A stretch of DNA of 64,000 bases from Desulfosoma caldarium (GTDB lineage Bacteria > Desulfobacterota > Syntrophobacteria > Syntrophobacterales > DSM-9756), in NCBI RefSeq assembly GCF_003751385.1, contig NZ_RJVA01000011.1:192412-256411 (forward strand). The letters are read 5' to 3'. The notes under the pieces were generated by a model that was not told the DNA's origin, made no database searches, and worked only from the letters and a program-made list of their open reading frames with translations. Of the stretch, positions 44,379-53,146 are shown one piece after another. Position numbers and translations under genes: made by a program. Position 1 is the first letter of the stretch. Each line of letters opens with the position of its first letter.

Positions 44379-45647
44379 TCAACATCGGCCGGAAGTTGCT
44401 GCGGGCTTGTGATCCGGGTTTGGTGCCAGGCGAAGAAAGCCAAAGGCCATGAGGGTTGCCACGAAAGAGAGGCCGATATGGCCGTAAAGGGTGTGGGTGT
44501 GTTCCCATAGCCAGGGTCCGGCCAGAGCCCCCGCCACGCGGCCGGCGACCATGAGCGTGTAATTGGCTGAAAGCCAACGCCGTCTCGCACCGGGATCAAG
44601 CTCTGACATGTAGGGAAAAGAACTGACCACGGTGAATTCAAAACAATAGGCGATGGCCCCGAACACGACCATGGCGAGGGGCAGGGATTCCTGAGCCATT
44701 AGGAGTGCGGCATAACACGCGGCCGCCCCCAGAAGTCCCGCAGCCAGAGCGCGTTTTTTCCCCAATCGGTCCACCACCAGAGCCACGCTCAATTCCGCCG
44801 CCAGTTCCATGACGCCAATGGATGTGGAAAGAAGGCCTAAAGAGTCGATGCCCACGGCAAAGCGAAATTCCATCCAGGCCCCATAGACGATCATGAGGCT
44901 TTCGTTGGCGAAAAGGGCGAAAAAGGTCACGGCCAGGGCGGGCCAAAGCCTCCGTCGAAAAGTGAAAGCCACAGGGCGATGGGCCGTGATTTTTTCCATG
45001 GTCCTATGGTTTGGGATCGCCGTTTTGCACGGAGTAGACCTGGGATTGTCCCTTGAGGTTGGGGGGGTAGAAGGGTGGGCTCGATGGGGTTCGGGGGCCG
45101 CAGGAAGGCGCGTCGTTGCCAGGCAAAGCACCATCCCGATCAGGCCCAAGGCTCCATAAGGGACATGCCAGCCGAATCGGGCAATCAGGAACCCTCCCAC
45201 CGGCATGCCAACGAACCATCCCATGGACCAGGACGATTCCAGCAGCCCCAGAGCCCGGGCTCGACCGGCGTAGGGCACGTGGGCGCTCACATAAGATTGC
45301 ACCGCCGGATTGTAGACGGCGTGAGCCAAGCCCATGAGAATAAAGCCGACGAGGACCCACGGGTAGGTTCGGTACAAGCCGATGGATAAACCACCGAGCG
45401 AAAAAAAAACCAGTCCCACGAGAAGCCCGACCTTTTCGCCTTTTTTTTCGGAAAGAAAACCGAAGGCAATGGCGGAAAGGCCGACGAAGGATCGTGCGGC
45501 CACAAGAAAACCGGCCTGTTCCATGCCGATCCCCAAACCTCGGGCGATGGTGGGAAGAAAAGGGTAGGCCAGGCGCACTCCGGCGTTGAGCCACAGACGG
45601 CTGAAGATAAGAATCCACCAACGACTCGGCGACATGCCCAAAAACAC
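44379..45647 (-). CDS. MFS transporter
   Basis: 422 residues with twelve predicted membrane segments in two halves, divided by a hydrophilic loop around residues 185-235 that is Pro- and Thr-rich. A typical MFS loop motif is seen at GFLSEKKGEKVG. The substrate is unknown. It lies about 250 bases upstream of hgcA on the same strand; whether it moves anything connected to mercury or methyl groups is speculation. GTG/ATG choice at the start is not certain. Confidence 0.82.
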   Translation of the reverse strand: MFLGMSPSRWWILIFSRLWLNAGVRLAYPFLPTIARGLGIGMEQAGFLVAARSFVGLSAIAFGFLSEKKGEKVGLLVGLVFFSLGGLSIGLYRTYPWVLVGFILMGLAHAVYNPAVQSYVSAHVPYAGRARALGLLESSWSMGWFVGMPVGGFLIARFGWHVPYGALGLIGMVLCLATTRLPAAPEPHRAHPSTPPTSRDNPRSTPCKTAIPNHRTMEKITAHRPVAFTFRRRLWPALAVTFFALFANESLMIVYGAWMEFRFAVGIDSLGLLSTSIGVMELAAELSVALVVDRLGKKRALAAGLLGAAACYAALLMAQESLPLAMVVFGAIAYCFEFTVVSSFPYMSELDPGARRRWLSANYTLMVAGRVAGALAGPWLWEHTHTLYGHIGLSFVATLMAFGFLRLAPNPDHKPAATSGRC

Positions 45648-45914
45648 GCAGAAAGCCTCCCTGAAGGTTTCAAGCGATTGGCCTGATGCGCTGTTTCACG
45701 GCGCCTTGCCTCAGGCTGACAAAACCCACATCTTTAGCAGAAGGCTTCCTGTTTCAGTGAAAAAAGTTGCGTTTCCGGTCTTCTTTTTCCAAACGGCTAT
45801 AGTGACCCCGCACTGGACCGTACCAGCCATAAGCCGTCGATTTGGTCAGCAAAAGGGGCGGTGTGTGAGGGAAGGAAGAGTGGTTAAGCCAGTTCTTAGG
45901 CAAAGATGGACGGC

Positions 45915-46960
45915 CAATGGTCAAAATGGAGATTGTGCTGGAGATTCTCTAAGGTCACAAAACCATCATGGATGTGGCACGCGAGCACGATGTCCAATAG
46001 AGCGAGATCCACCAATGGATCGACACGTTCATGGCCTTCGGGACGCAGGCCCTCAAGGTTCTCTCGAAATCCGTGGAAGCGGTCGAGCAGAAAGAGTTGA
46101 AGCGGCACCGTGAAAAGATGGGTGAACGGGTGCTGCAGATGGAGGTTTTAAAAAAAGCCGACGCTATTCTCAGCGAGGCAGAGAGCTCGTTTTACGATGG
46201 AAAACGGAGCTAGAGGCCCAGGGCCATAAAGTGAGTTGGCGCAAGGTCGCTGAGTGGGTGGGGGTTTGTTGGTCGACGGTGTACGAGAAGCCTCGAAGGC
46301 GCAAGCCGGCGGGGGTTGATCGGGAGATGGAACAGCCCATCTAACACCTTATTCGGCGTGATCCCCGCGATGGCTATCGAAGGATCACCGTTATGCTTCG
46401 TCGGCTTATGGGCTTGATGGTCACCAAGAAAAAGGCCCAGCGAATCATTCGGCGCCATGGTTGGACCGTGTCTCAACGCCATGGAGTCATGCGGCCTCGT
46501 ATTCAAAAGAAAGCCTCGGTGCCTGAAAGTCCCCATAAGCGGTGGGCAACGGCTATGACCCACTTTTTTTGCTCGGATTCCGGGTGGTGTCATGGGATTG
46601 CAGTGATCGATTGTTGGAAACGGGAGGTTGTGGGTTATCGCATCAGCCGGAAACAAAACGCCAAGGTGGCGAAAAGGGGCTTGGGAAGATACGCTCATTT
46701 GCCGGCTTAACACAATCAAGCCGCCTCCCGGGGGCTTGCCCTCAGAAGTGACAACGGGCTCGTCTTCACGTCCAAACGTAATCTAGAACTAGTGCGTGTT
46801 TGGGGTCTTCGCCCTGAAGACATCAGCCCTGGAATGATCGAGCGGTTCATGAGAACGCCTAAAGAATAGTGTGTCCGGCTCAACCTGGTTTCGTCTTTTC
46901 ACGAGACCAAGGAGATCATCGAGGGCTGGATCCAAGTGGACAACACCGAGAGCACCGCGC
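45915..46960 (+). pseudogene. Decayed IS3-family insertion sequence
   Basis: The orfA part at about 45921-46213 reads KMEIVLEIL*GHKTI, DVAREHDVQ*SEIHQW, then IDTFMAFGTQALKVLSKSVE; two in-frame stops are visible. The orfB part (46214-46710) begins GYRRITVMLRRLMGLMVTKK, KAQRIIRRHGWTVSQ and continues to HFFCSDSGWCHGIAVIDCWK, an IS3 orfB integrase region. A late fragment near 46867 (LNLVSSFHETKEIIEGWIQ) matches the usual C-terminus. Terminal inverted repeats were not identified. Confidence 0.82.
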
Positions 46961-46973
46961 ACACAAAACGAAA

Positions 46974-47299
46974 ATTTTAGTCTTGATTCCTAGGGATCAC
47001 GACACTGCCTTTTGCTCACCCCCATTGATACCCGGGGCACCACATAGGGGCAGGCCCTCCGTGCGTGCCCCAATCAGGGGCAGCCACAAGGGCTGCCCCT
47101 ACATGATGCGGACAGACAAGCCAAGAGCAGCACGGTCACAAGAACGCATATTTTGGTCTTGATTCCTAGAGGTCATTCCAAAAGGCGACTCGAACAGACG
47201 AGCAGGCCTTGGCTGGAGTCCTGAAGCTTTAAGCTTTATGGCATAATTCAAGATGTGACCCCATTAGTCATGCATTTTGGTCTTGATTCCCAGGAGTCA
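46974..47299. repeat. Three copies of a TCTTGATTCC motif, REP hairpin and inverted repeat
   Basis: The motif TTTTGGTCTTGATTCCTAGG occurs in variants at 46974-46999, 47150-47175 and 47274-47299. Between them are a REP hairpin (47077-47099, identical to those at 208 and 2546) and, at 47190-47262, the reverse complement of part of the 34.8-kb repeat. The 2285-2375 region carries part of the same set in reverse. Confidence 0.75.
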
Positions 47300-47315
47300 T
47301 GAGACGGTCTTATTT

Positions 47316-48230
47316 TTACCAAACGGTGATACCGAAATATCCAGCGATAAACTTGATGGAAACGTAAAGGAAATAAAGGCCGAAGATCAATTTGAGAGTC
47401 GTTGGCTTAAAGCGCTTGATGATCGCCGCGCCGATCTGGGCTCCGACAGTGGTCCCTCCGGCCAGCAGAAGACCCGAGCTCACCGCCACGTAGCCCTGAA
47501 CGAGTTTGATTCCTCCACCGACAACGGCCAGGGGGATCATCGTGGCCAGGGAGGTTCCCATCGTGACATAGACAGGAGCCCCAAAGAGATATATCAATCC
47601 CGGAACAAGCACATATCCCCCGCCAAGCCCGACGATGCCAGTAAGGACTCCGACGAATAGCCCCATGAGCGCCCACCCCCATGCAGGCCCCGGGACCGTG
47701 GCGCCTTCCTGTTGGGGTTTCTTGGCGTGCAGAGCTCCTTCCCAAATCATTCGCACGGCCGGCCACAGAAAAGCCGCGCCTAAAATGAGGTTCAAGAGCT
47801 TCGCGTGGTTGCTCAACAGAGTGAAAAGGTACGAACCGGCAACGACGCCGACGATTCCGGCTCCACCAAGCCACGCGGTGGCGGAGACATCCAGGTTTTT
47901 TCGCGCAAGGTGCCCGATTCCACCCGATATGCCCGTAAAGATGACGGCAAAGAGTGTTGTTCCAATGGCGACCGTGGCCGGATACCCCATCCAGAAGTGG
48001 ATAACGGGCAGCATCACGCTGCAGCCTCCTGTGCCGATGAGGCCCCCTAGGACACCCGCGACAAGGCCGACGCACACCAGGCTGATGCCTCGGTGGATGG
48101 TTATCGCCGGCACGCCGACGTCTTGTGGAATTTTGGAGGTCAAGGACCAAGTCGCCAGTAACGTCACCGCAATGAGAAGAAGTCCTGTCGGCAGATAATT
48201 CGTGACCATTCTATTAGACCACGAGTTCAT
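47316..48230 (-). CDS. TauE/SafE (TSUP) family permease
   Basis: 304 residues with about eight to nine hydrophobic segments and the internal repeat typical of the family (GLVAGVLGGLIGTGGCSVMLP and GLFVGVLTGIVGLGGGYVLVP). TSUP members export sulfite, sulfoacetate or other organosulfur anions. The substrate cannot be told. It lies 97 bases from the ORP-like gene on the same strand and may be co-transcribed with the cluster. Confidence 0.88.
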   Translation of the reverse strand: MNSWSNRMVTNYLPTGLLLIAVTLLATWSLTSKIPQDVGVPAITIHRGISLVCVGLVAGVLGGLIGTGGCSVMLPVIHFWMGYPATVAIGTTLFAVIFTGISGGIGHLARKNLDVSATAWLGGAGIVGVVAGSYLFTLLSNHAKLLNLILGAAFLWPAVRMIWEGALHAKKPQQEGATVPGPAWGWALMGLFVGVLTGIVGLGGGYVLVPGLIYLFGAPVYVTMGTSLATMIPLAVVGGGIKLVQGYVAVSSGLLLAGGTTVGAQIGAAIIKRFKPTTLKLIFGLYFLYVSIKFIAGYFGITVW

Positions 48231-48327
48231 GCCTTCTCTCCCTTAATCTATCGATGTTCAGGGATTCGGGTCAAAGGCCGGGATATCCGTTTGGATACCC
48301 CGGCAGGGCGCCACACAAAGGGGCCGC

Positions 48328-48687
48328 TCACCAGTGACCTGGCGCGTTGGGAGCCGTCGATGGCGTAAGGTCCCCTTTTTTAAAGCGGGCGACGGCCTCC
48401 TTGACGGTCCCCGAAACCCCCACGTAAACGGGAATGCCTGCGGCTTGAAGCACCTGAAAAGCTTTGGGACCGCAGTGCCCGGTGAGGACGGCTGCGGGCT
48501 TCATTTGGGCGATCAAAGAGGCCGCCTGGACTCCGGCGCCTTGAGCGGCCTGAAGATTTTGGCTGTTGGAAACGACCTCGAAGTCCAGAGTTTCTGTATC
48601 CACCAGTAGAAAAAACGCAGTCCTGCCGAACCTTGGATCCACCTGGGAATTCACATCCTTTCCCGTGCAGCTCACGGCGACTTTCAT
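48328..48687 (-). CDS. NifX/MTH1175-like protein, candidate orange protein (ORP)
   Basis: 119 residues starting MKVAVSCTGKDVNSQVDPRFG, the usual NifX/NifB-C-type opening. D. gigas ORP, a Mo-Cu-sulfide cluster protein, is of this family and of about this length. LLDE-like features are replaced by LVDTETLDFEVV. The start at 48687 has GGGAG upstream. It follows the mrp gene by 42 bases, as expected in ORP operons (inference from family knowledge). Confidence 0.82.
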   Translation of the reverse strand: MKVAVSCTGKDVNSQVDPRFGRTAFFLLVDTETLDFEVVSNSQNLQAAQGAGVQAASLIAQMKPAAVLTGHCGPKAFQVLQAAGIPVYVGVSGTVKEAVARFKKGDLTPSTAPNAPGHW

Positions 48688-48729
48688 GAATGCTCTCCCT
48701 TCAATAGTTTTTTCATGCACTTCACTCGG

Positions 48730-49989
48730 TCAATGATCGCAGACGTTGGCTCCGCATTCCAAAGTGCCTTCAAGATAGCGCCGCACCAGGTTCTGCGGAT
48801 CGTCGGTGGGGGCGCCCGTGAGCACTCGAATTCCCCTTTCTTCGAAAAGGCCGATGGCCCGCCGGCCCATTCCTCCGGCGATGACCATTCCCACCCCGTG
48901 ATCGGCCAGCCAACGCGGAAGAAGGCCCGGTTCATGAGGGGGAGGCGTCACTTCGGTGCGGTTTTGAATTTCCGAGCCGCGCACGTCGATAAGGACAAAC
49001 TTTTCGCAGTGCCCGAAATGATTGCACAATCTTCCTTCAGCAGTAGGAACAGCGATGCGCAAAACATTGGGTTCCATGGCGGTTTTTTCCTCGCTTTCTT
49101 CCCTTCGGATTTCTTGGTCTTGAAAATCGGCCGGCGGCGAGCACCTTTGGATGACCTCTGCCGTCAGAGCGTTCAAGGCGTTGGCATAGGAGCCGTTTTC
49201 CGACTGCACCAGCCCCAGCGTCGTTCCGGCGTCCCCAGCCTCCACGACGCGCAGATCGAAAGGCAGGTTTCCCAGAAAATGGACGTGCATGCGCTCGGCG
49301 GTTTTTCGGCCCCCTCCGGCCCCAAAAAGGGGCACTTCCTTGCCGCAATGGGGGCATACCAACGCGCTCATGTTTTCCACAAGGCCCAGGATCGGCACAT
49401 GGGCCCGGCGGCAAAAGTTGATGGATTTTCGAACATCCTGCAGGGCGATTTCCTGAGGCGTTGTCACGACCACGGCATGAACGTCGGGTATCGTCTGGGC
49501 AATGCTCAGGGGCTCATCGCCTGTTCCCGGGGGACAGTCCACGATCAGATAATCCAGATCGCCCCAATGCACCTCGGCGATAAATTGCTTGATGACCCCG
49601 TGTTTGACGGGTCCTCTCCAAATCACGGCGGCATCTGGATTGTCTAACAGGAGTTGGATGGACACCACATGCAGGTTTTCCGTCAAGGCGTGCGGAACCA
49701 ATCGTTTCTGGTCATCCACATGAAAGCTCCCTTGAACCCCGAGGATCTTGGGGATGCTCGGTCCGTGAAGGTCCACGTCCAAAAGCCCCACTCGAAAACC
49801 TCTTTGCGCCAGGGCGATGGCCAACCCCGCTGCCACACTGCTTTTGCCCACACCGCCTTTGCCGCTCATGACCAAAAGCTTATGACCGATGCGGCGCAGC
49901 TGCTCGTGCACCAGACGGTCCTCGTCCTTATCGGCATGCGCCTTTCCGCCCGAGCAGGCCGAATCTCCGTGCTGACATGAATGTGCCAT
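48730..49989 (-). CDS. Mrp/NBP35-type ATPase with C-terminal NifX-like domain
   Basis: 419 residues. Walker A SGKGGVGKSS, DLHGPSIPKILG, and the Mrp block VDCPPGTGDEPLS; CPHCGKE is the usual metal-binding CxxC. From about residue 310 a NifX-like domain follows (AVPTAEGRLCNHFGHCEKF). This ATPase-NifX fusion is the MRP partner of the ORP complex in Desulfovibrio. ATG 49989 is supported by AAAGGAGGTG; the 15 residues before it in frame are discarded. Confidence 0.9.
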   Translation of the reverse strand: MAHSCQHGDSACSGGKAHADKDEDRLVHEQLRRIGHKLLVMSGKGGVGKSSVAAGLAIALAQRGFRVGLLDVDLHGPSIPKILGVQGSFHVDDQKRLVPHALTENLHVVSIQLLLDNPDAAVIWRGPVKHGVIKQFIAEVHWGDLDYLIVDCPPGTGDEPLSIAQTIPDVHAVVVTTPQEIALQDVRKSINFCRRAHVPILGLVENMSALVCPHCGKEVPLFGAGGGRKTAERMHVHFLGNLPFDLRVVEAGDAGTTLGLVQSENGSYANALNALTAEVIQRCSPPADFQDQEIRREESEEKTAMEPNVLRIAVPTAEGRLCNHFGHCEKFVLIDVRGSEIQNRTEVTPPPHEPGLLPRWLADHGVGMVIAGGMGRRAIGLFEERGIRVLTGAPTDDPQNLVRRYLEGTLECGANVCDH

Positions 49990-50034
49990 GATGTTATCCA
50001 CCTCCTTTGCCTGAACGTGAAAAACTCCATGCAT

Positions 50035-50050
50035 TGCGCTGCAGGGGCCA
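50035..50050 (-). promoter_or_regulatory. Possible sigma54 promoter for mrp
   Basis: On the minus strand TGGCCCCTGCAGCGCA keeps GG and GC ten bases apart, as at -24/-12, but lacks the TT of TTGC. A second candidate, TGGCACGGTCCTTGAT (50091-50076), matches -24 well but has GA at -12. Both are weak; either would serve the mrp/ORP operon under the neighbouring activator. Confidence 0.35.
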
Positions 50051-50258
50051 AAAGAACGGACCCGATCACGCGATGATCAAGGACCGTGCCAGGCTGGGTG
50101 TTTCCATGGCGCAGCAGCGCCAAACGCTTCGGGGAGATAGGAAAACGGAGGAAACCCGGGGCCGGAGCGAACCCGCGCGGATGCCGAGAAGGGAACAAAA
50201 TGCATCCTAACCGTCTTCATCCAGGGCGGTTTCGGGGCGATGCGTCGCCAAAACCGGA

Positions 50259-51698
50259 TTATGGGGCAGGATTGGGGGAATGCGGCGTGGGCGAGGATTT
50301 GCGGCCGTGGGGCGGGATGAGCGAGTCCAAGCCGTGCCTGAGAATCTTTCGGCGAAGCGTGTTTTTGTCGATGCCCAGTTCGCGGGCCGTCGCCATGCGT
50401 TTCCACTGATTGCGCTCTAAGGCTTCCCAAATGGCCCGTTTTTCAATATCTTCCAGACTCCAACCGCGGGGCGGTTCAAACCCCGCTCGCACTTTCTGAA
50501 GATGTTCCGGCAAATGTTCGGGGCGAATCCAGCCTTCACGGCACAAAATGAAGGCATGTTCCACGGCGTTTTCCAGTTCCCGAATGTTGCCGGGCCAATC
50601 ATGCGTCATGAAGATTTGCAGGGCTTCGTGGCTCAGGCCGTAAATTTTCTTATTTTGCAATCGGTTGAAACGATCCACGAAGTGGTTGACCAACAAGGGA
50701 ATGTCCTCGCGGCGCTGCGACAGGGGCGGCAGCCACAGCTTCACCACATTGATGCGGTAGAAAAGATCTTTTCGGAACAGCCCCTCTTCTACGAGCTGCT
50801 CCAGATCCTTGTTGGATGCCGCGATGATGCGCACATTCGCCTTGCAGCTTTTGGAAGACCCCAAGGGCTCGTAGACGCGCTCCTCAAGGACTCGAAGGAG
50901 CCGAACCTGCAGGGCCGCTGACACGTCCCCGATTTCATCCAAAAACAAGGTTCCCCCTTCGGCTAGAGCGAAACGGCCGCTGCGGTCTCGCTTGGCGTCG
51001 GTGAAGGCCCCCGCCACATGGCCGAACAATTCCGATTCCAAAAGGGTATCGGGTAAGGCGCCGCAGTTGACGGCCACAAAGGGCCCCTTGGCCCTGCGGC
51101 TCAGGGAGTGAATGGTTCGCGCCAGAACTTCCTTGCCGGTGCCGCTTTCTCCCTGAATCAACACCGTGCTTTCGCTCTGAGCGATCTGCGGCAAAATGGT
51201 GAACAAGCGCTGCATGGCGGGCGCCTTGGAAAGGATGTCTCCGAACCGGTACTTCTTGTGGATTTCCCGGCGCAGGGTTTCCACATCCGTGAGGTCCCGA
51301 AAGGTTTCCACGCCGCCCACGGTGCGCCCGGCGTCGTCTTTGAGAAGCGCCGTGCTGATGCTGATGGGAACTTCACGGTTTTCCGCGTTGAGGATCGCCA
51401 CGGCCTGTTCCACCACGGCTTTTCCCGTTTCCATGGTGTGGCGCAGAGCACAGGCCGTCTCGCAGATGTTGGCCCGAAAGACTTCACAACAGGGCCTGCC
51501 CAAAGCGTCCTGCGCGGGAACCCCCGTTATCCTTTCCGCCGCCTTGTTGAAAAAGGTGATGCGGAAATTCGGATCCACCGTAAAGACCCCGTCGGCGATG
51601 CTGTCCAGAATGGTTCGCGCCCATTCCAAAGACGGCGGTGGTCCAGGGTCCGGCGACACCAACGGAGATGAGCTTCTCTCACGCGGCGTGCCCGGCAT
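50259..51698 (-). CDS. Sigma54-dependent transcriptional activator with PAS domain
   Basis: 479 residues from ATG 51698; the frame opens at 51788. A PAS domain (about 25-135, SIADGVFTVDPNFRITFFNKA) is followed by a AAA+ module with GESGTGKEV, FGHVAGAFTDAKRD and GGTLFLDEIGD, and a Fis-type helix-turn-helix at the end (MATARELGIDKNTLRRKI). GAFTDA replaces GAFTGA, a known natural variant at the last but one position. It lies between the Mrp operon and the MinD operon, the position of the regulator of the two ORP operons in Desulfovibrio vulgaris. The PAS input may sense redox or ligand. Confidence 0.9.
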   Translation of the reverse strand: MPGTPRERSSSPLVSPDPGPPPSLEWARTILDSIADGVFTVDPNFRITFFNKAAERITGVPAQDALGRPCCEVFRANICETACALRHTMETGKAVVEQAVAILNAENREVPISISTALLKDDAGRTVGGVETFRDLTDVETLRREIHKKYRFGDILSKAPAMQRLFTILPQIAQSESTVLIQGESGTGKEVLARTIHSLSRRAKGPFVAVNCGALPDTLLESELFGHVAGAFTDAKRDRSGRFALAEGGTLFLDEIGDVSAALQVRLLRVLEERVYEPLGSSKSCKANVRIIAASNKDLEQLVEEGLFRKDLFYRINVVKLWLPPLSQRREDIPLLVNHFVDRFNRLQNKKIYGLSHEALQIFMTHDWPGNIRELENAVEHAFILCREGWIRPEHLPEHLQKVRAGFEPPRGWSLEDIEKRAIWEALERNQWKRMATARELGIDKNTLRRKILRHGLDSLIPPHGRKSSPTPHSPNPAP

Positions 51699-51708
51699 CA
51701 ACCCAGCC

Positions 51709-52200
51709 TCATTTCCCCGTGTTGCGCCTTCCGCCTCCCCCAATAGATTCATCATTCCTCTTGACCACGATGACGGGTTTCTTGGCATGACGGATCACGT
51801 CGTTCGAAAGCGAACCCGATAGCACGGCACTCAAATTGCTCCGGCCGTGGGAGCCCAAGATGATCGCCGACACGTTTTCCTCATCGGCCACTTCCAGAAT
51901 GCTTATGGACGGATTGTCCTCTAGCGCTGGAGTCTTTCTGTCAAAGCCCGCGGCCTTGAACTCCTTCTCAATGGGGTGCCTTCCTCCCCAGCCTTTCCGC
52001 CGGAGCGACTTCAAGACCTCTTTCAGGAAATGGGCCCATCTTTTCCCAAAAGCGCCGCTCCCTTGGCCATGCAGGCCACGGTCTTGTCATAGAGCACGCG
52101 AAAAACCACGACGTGTTTGGCTCAGACCCCTCGCATGGCCTTGAGATATTGAACGCCTTCCTGGAAACATTTGAAAAATCCGTCGGAGCGAGATTTTTTT
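51709..52200 (-). pseudogene. Universal stress protein, frameshifted
   Basis: The C-terminal half (51709-52014) is a good UspA-like reading ending in IILGSHGRSNLSAVLSGSLS and KKPVIVVKR. The expected N-terminal half is split between two other frames upstream (LAPTDFS... near 52180 and VVVFRVLYDKTVACMAKGAA near 52080), with an early stop. At least two frameshifts are needed to join them. It is either a broken gene or has sequence errors. Confidence 0.7.
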
Positions 52201-52219
52201 AAACAGAGGATGCCCTTTC

Positions 52220-53146
52220 TTACGCCTGCGCTCTGTCCCATGCCATCGGCGTGTCCTCGAAAGGCTCGAGGGCACCGTCTGCGTTTTCTTCTAAAAGAGC
52301 CTGCAGACCTTCCCAGACCTTTTGAATGGATCGCACAACCAGTGTTTCACCGTATTCGACCAGGCTTCGGCCGTCAACCTGAGACCGGGTCACCAAGGGG
52401 TCAAAAGGGATAAAACCCAAAAAAGGGGCCCCTCGCTTGCGCGCCTCTTCCGCGATTTCATGAGCTCCTTGCGGGTGCAGATCGCATTTATTCACGCACA
52501 CAGCAGCGGGCACTCGAAAGTGATTGGCCAAGGCAAGGACGCGCTCCATATCGTGGCGCCCGGAAACCGTGGGTTCCGCCACCGCCAAGACGGCATCGGC
52601 GTTTCCGATGGAGGCGATCACGGGGCATCCCACACCCGGCGGACCGTCGGTCAGGATCAGATCCATGCGGCGGCTTTCGGCAAGGCGGCGCGCTTCGCGG
52701 CGGACGAGGGTCACCAATTTGCCCGAATTTTCTTCTGCAATGCCGAGCCGAGCATGCACCATGGGGCCGTAGACCGTATTCGACACATACCAGACGCCGC
52801 AGGTCTTTTCGAGAAACTTTACGGCCCGTTCAGGACACACATGGGCGCACACGCCGCACCCCTCGCACAGAAGCGGTTCGACGCGAAACGCTTCGTCAAT
52901 GGCCCCAAACCGGCACCGTTGCCGGCATAGGCCGCACTGAGTGCAGCGTTCAGGGTCGATTTTGGCTTCGTGACCGGAAACAAAGTCGTGGGTTTCCACG
53001 ATTCGAGGCCGAGTCACAAGGTGCAGGTCCGCTGCATCCACATCCGCATCACATAAAACGACTTTTCCGGCCAAAGCGGCAAAGGCCGCCACAAGACTCG
53101 TCTTTCCTGTACCGCCCTTGCCACTGATCACGACGAATTCCTTCAT
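52220..53146 (-). CDS. MinD-superfamily ATPase with inserted ferredoxin domain (1)
   Basis: 308 residues. Starts with SGKGGTGKTSLVAAFA (deviant Walker A); residues 65-100 hold two 4Fe-4S motifs (CTQCGLCRQRCRFG and CEGCGVCAHVCP); TDGPPGVGCPV is the MinD ATPase signature. COG1149-type proteins of this sort occur as a tandem pair in ORP clusters. The start overlaps the stop of the upstream MinD gene by four bases. Confidence 0.92.
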   Translation of the reverse strand: MKEFVVISGKGGTGKTSLVAAFAALAGKVVLCDADVDAADLHLVTRPRIVETHDFVSGHEAKIDPERCTQCGLCRQRCRFGAIDEAFRVEPLLCEGCGVCAHVCPERAVKFLEKTCGVWYVSNTVYGPMVHARLGIAEENSGKLVTLVRREARRLAESRRMDLILTDGPPGVGCPVIASIGNADAVLAVAEPTVSGRHDMERVLALANHFRVPAAVCVNKCDLHPQGAHEIAEEARKRGAPFLGFIPFDPLVTRSQVDGRSLVEYGETLVVRSIQKVWEGLQALLEENADGALEPFEDTPMAWDRAQA

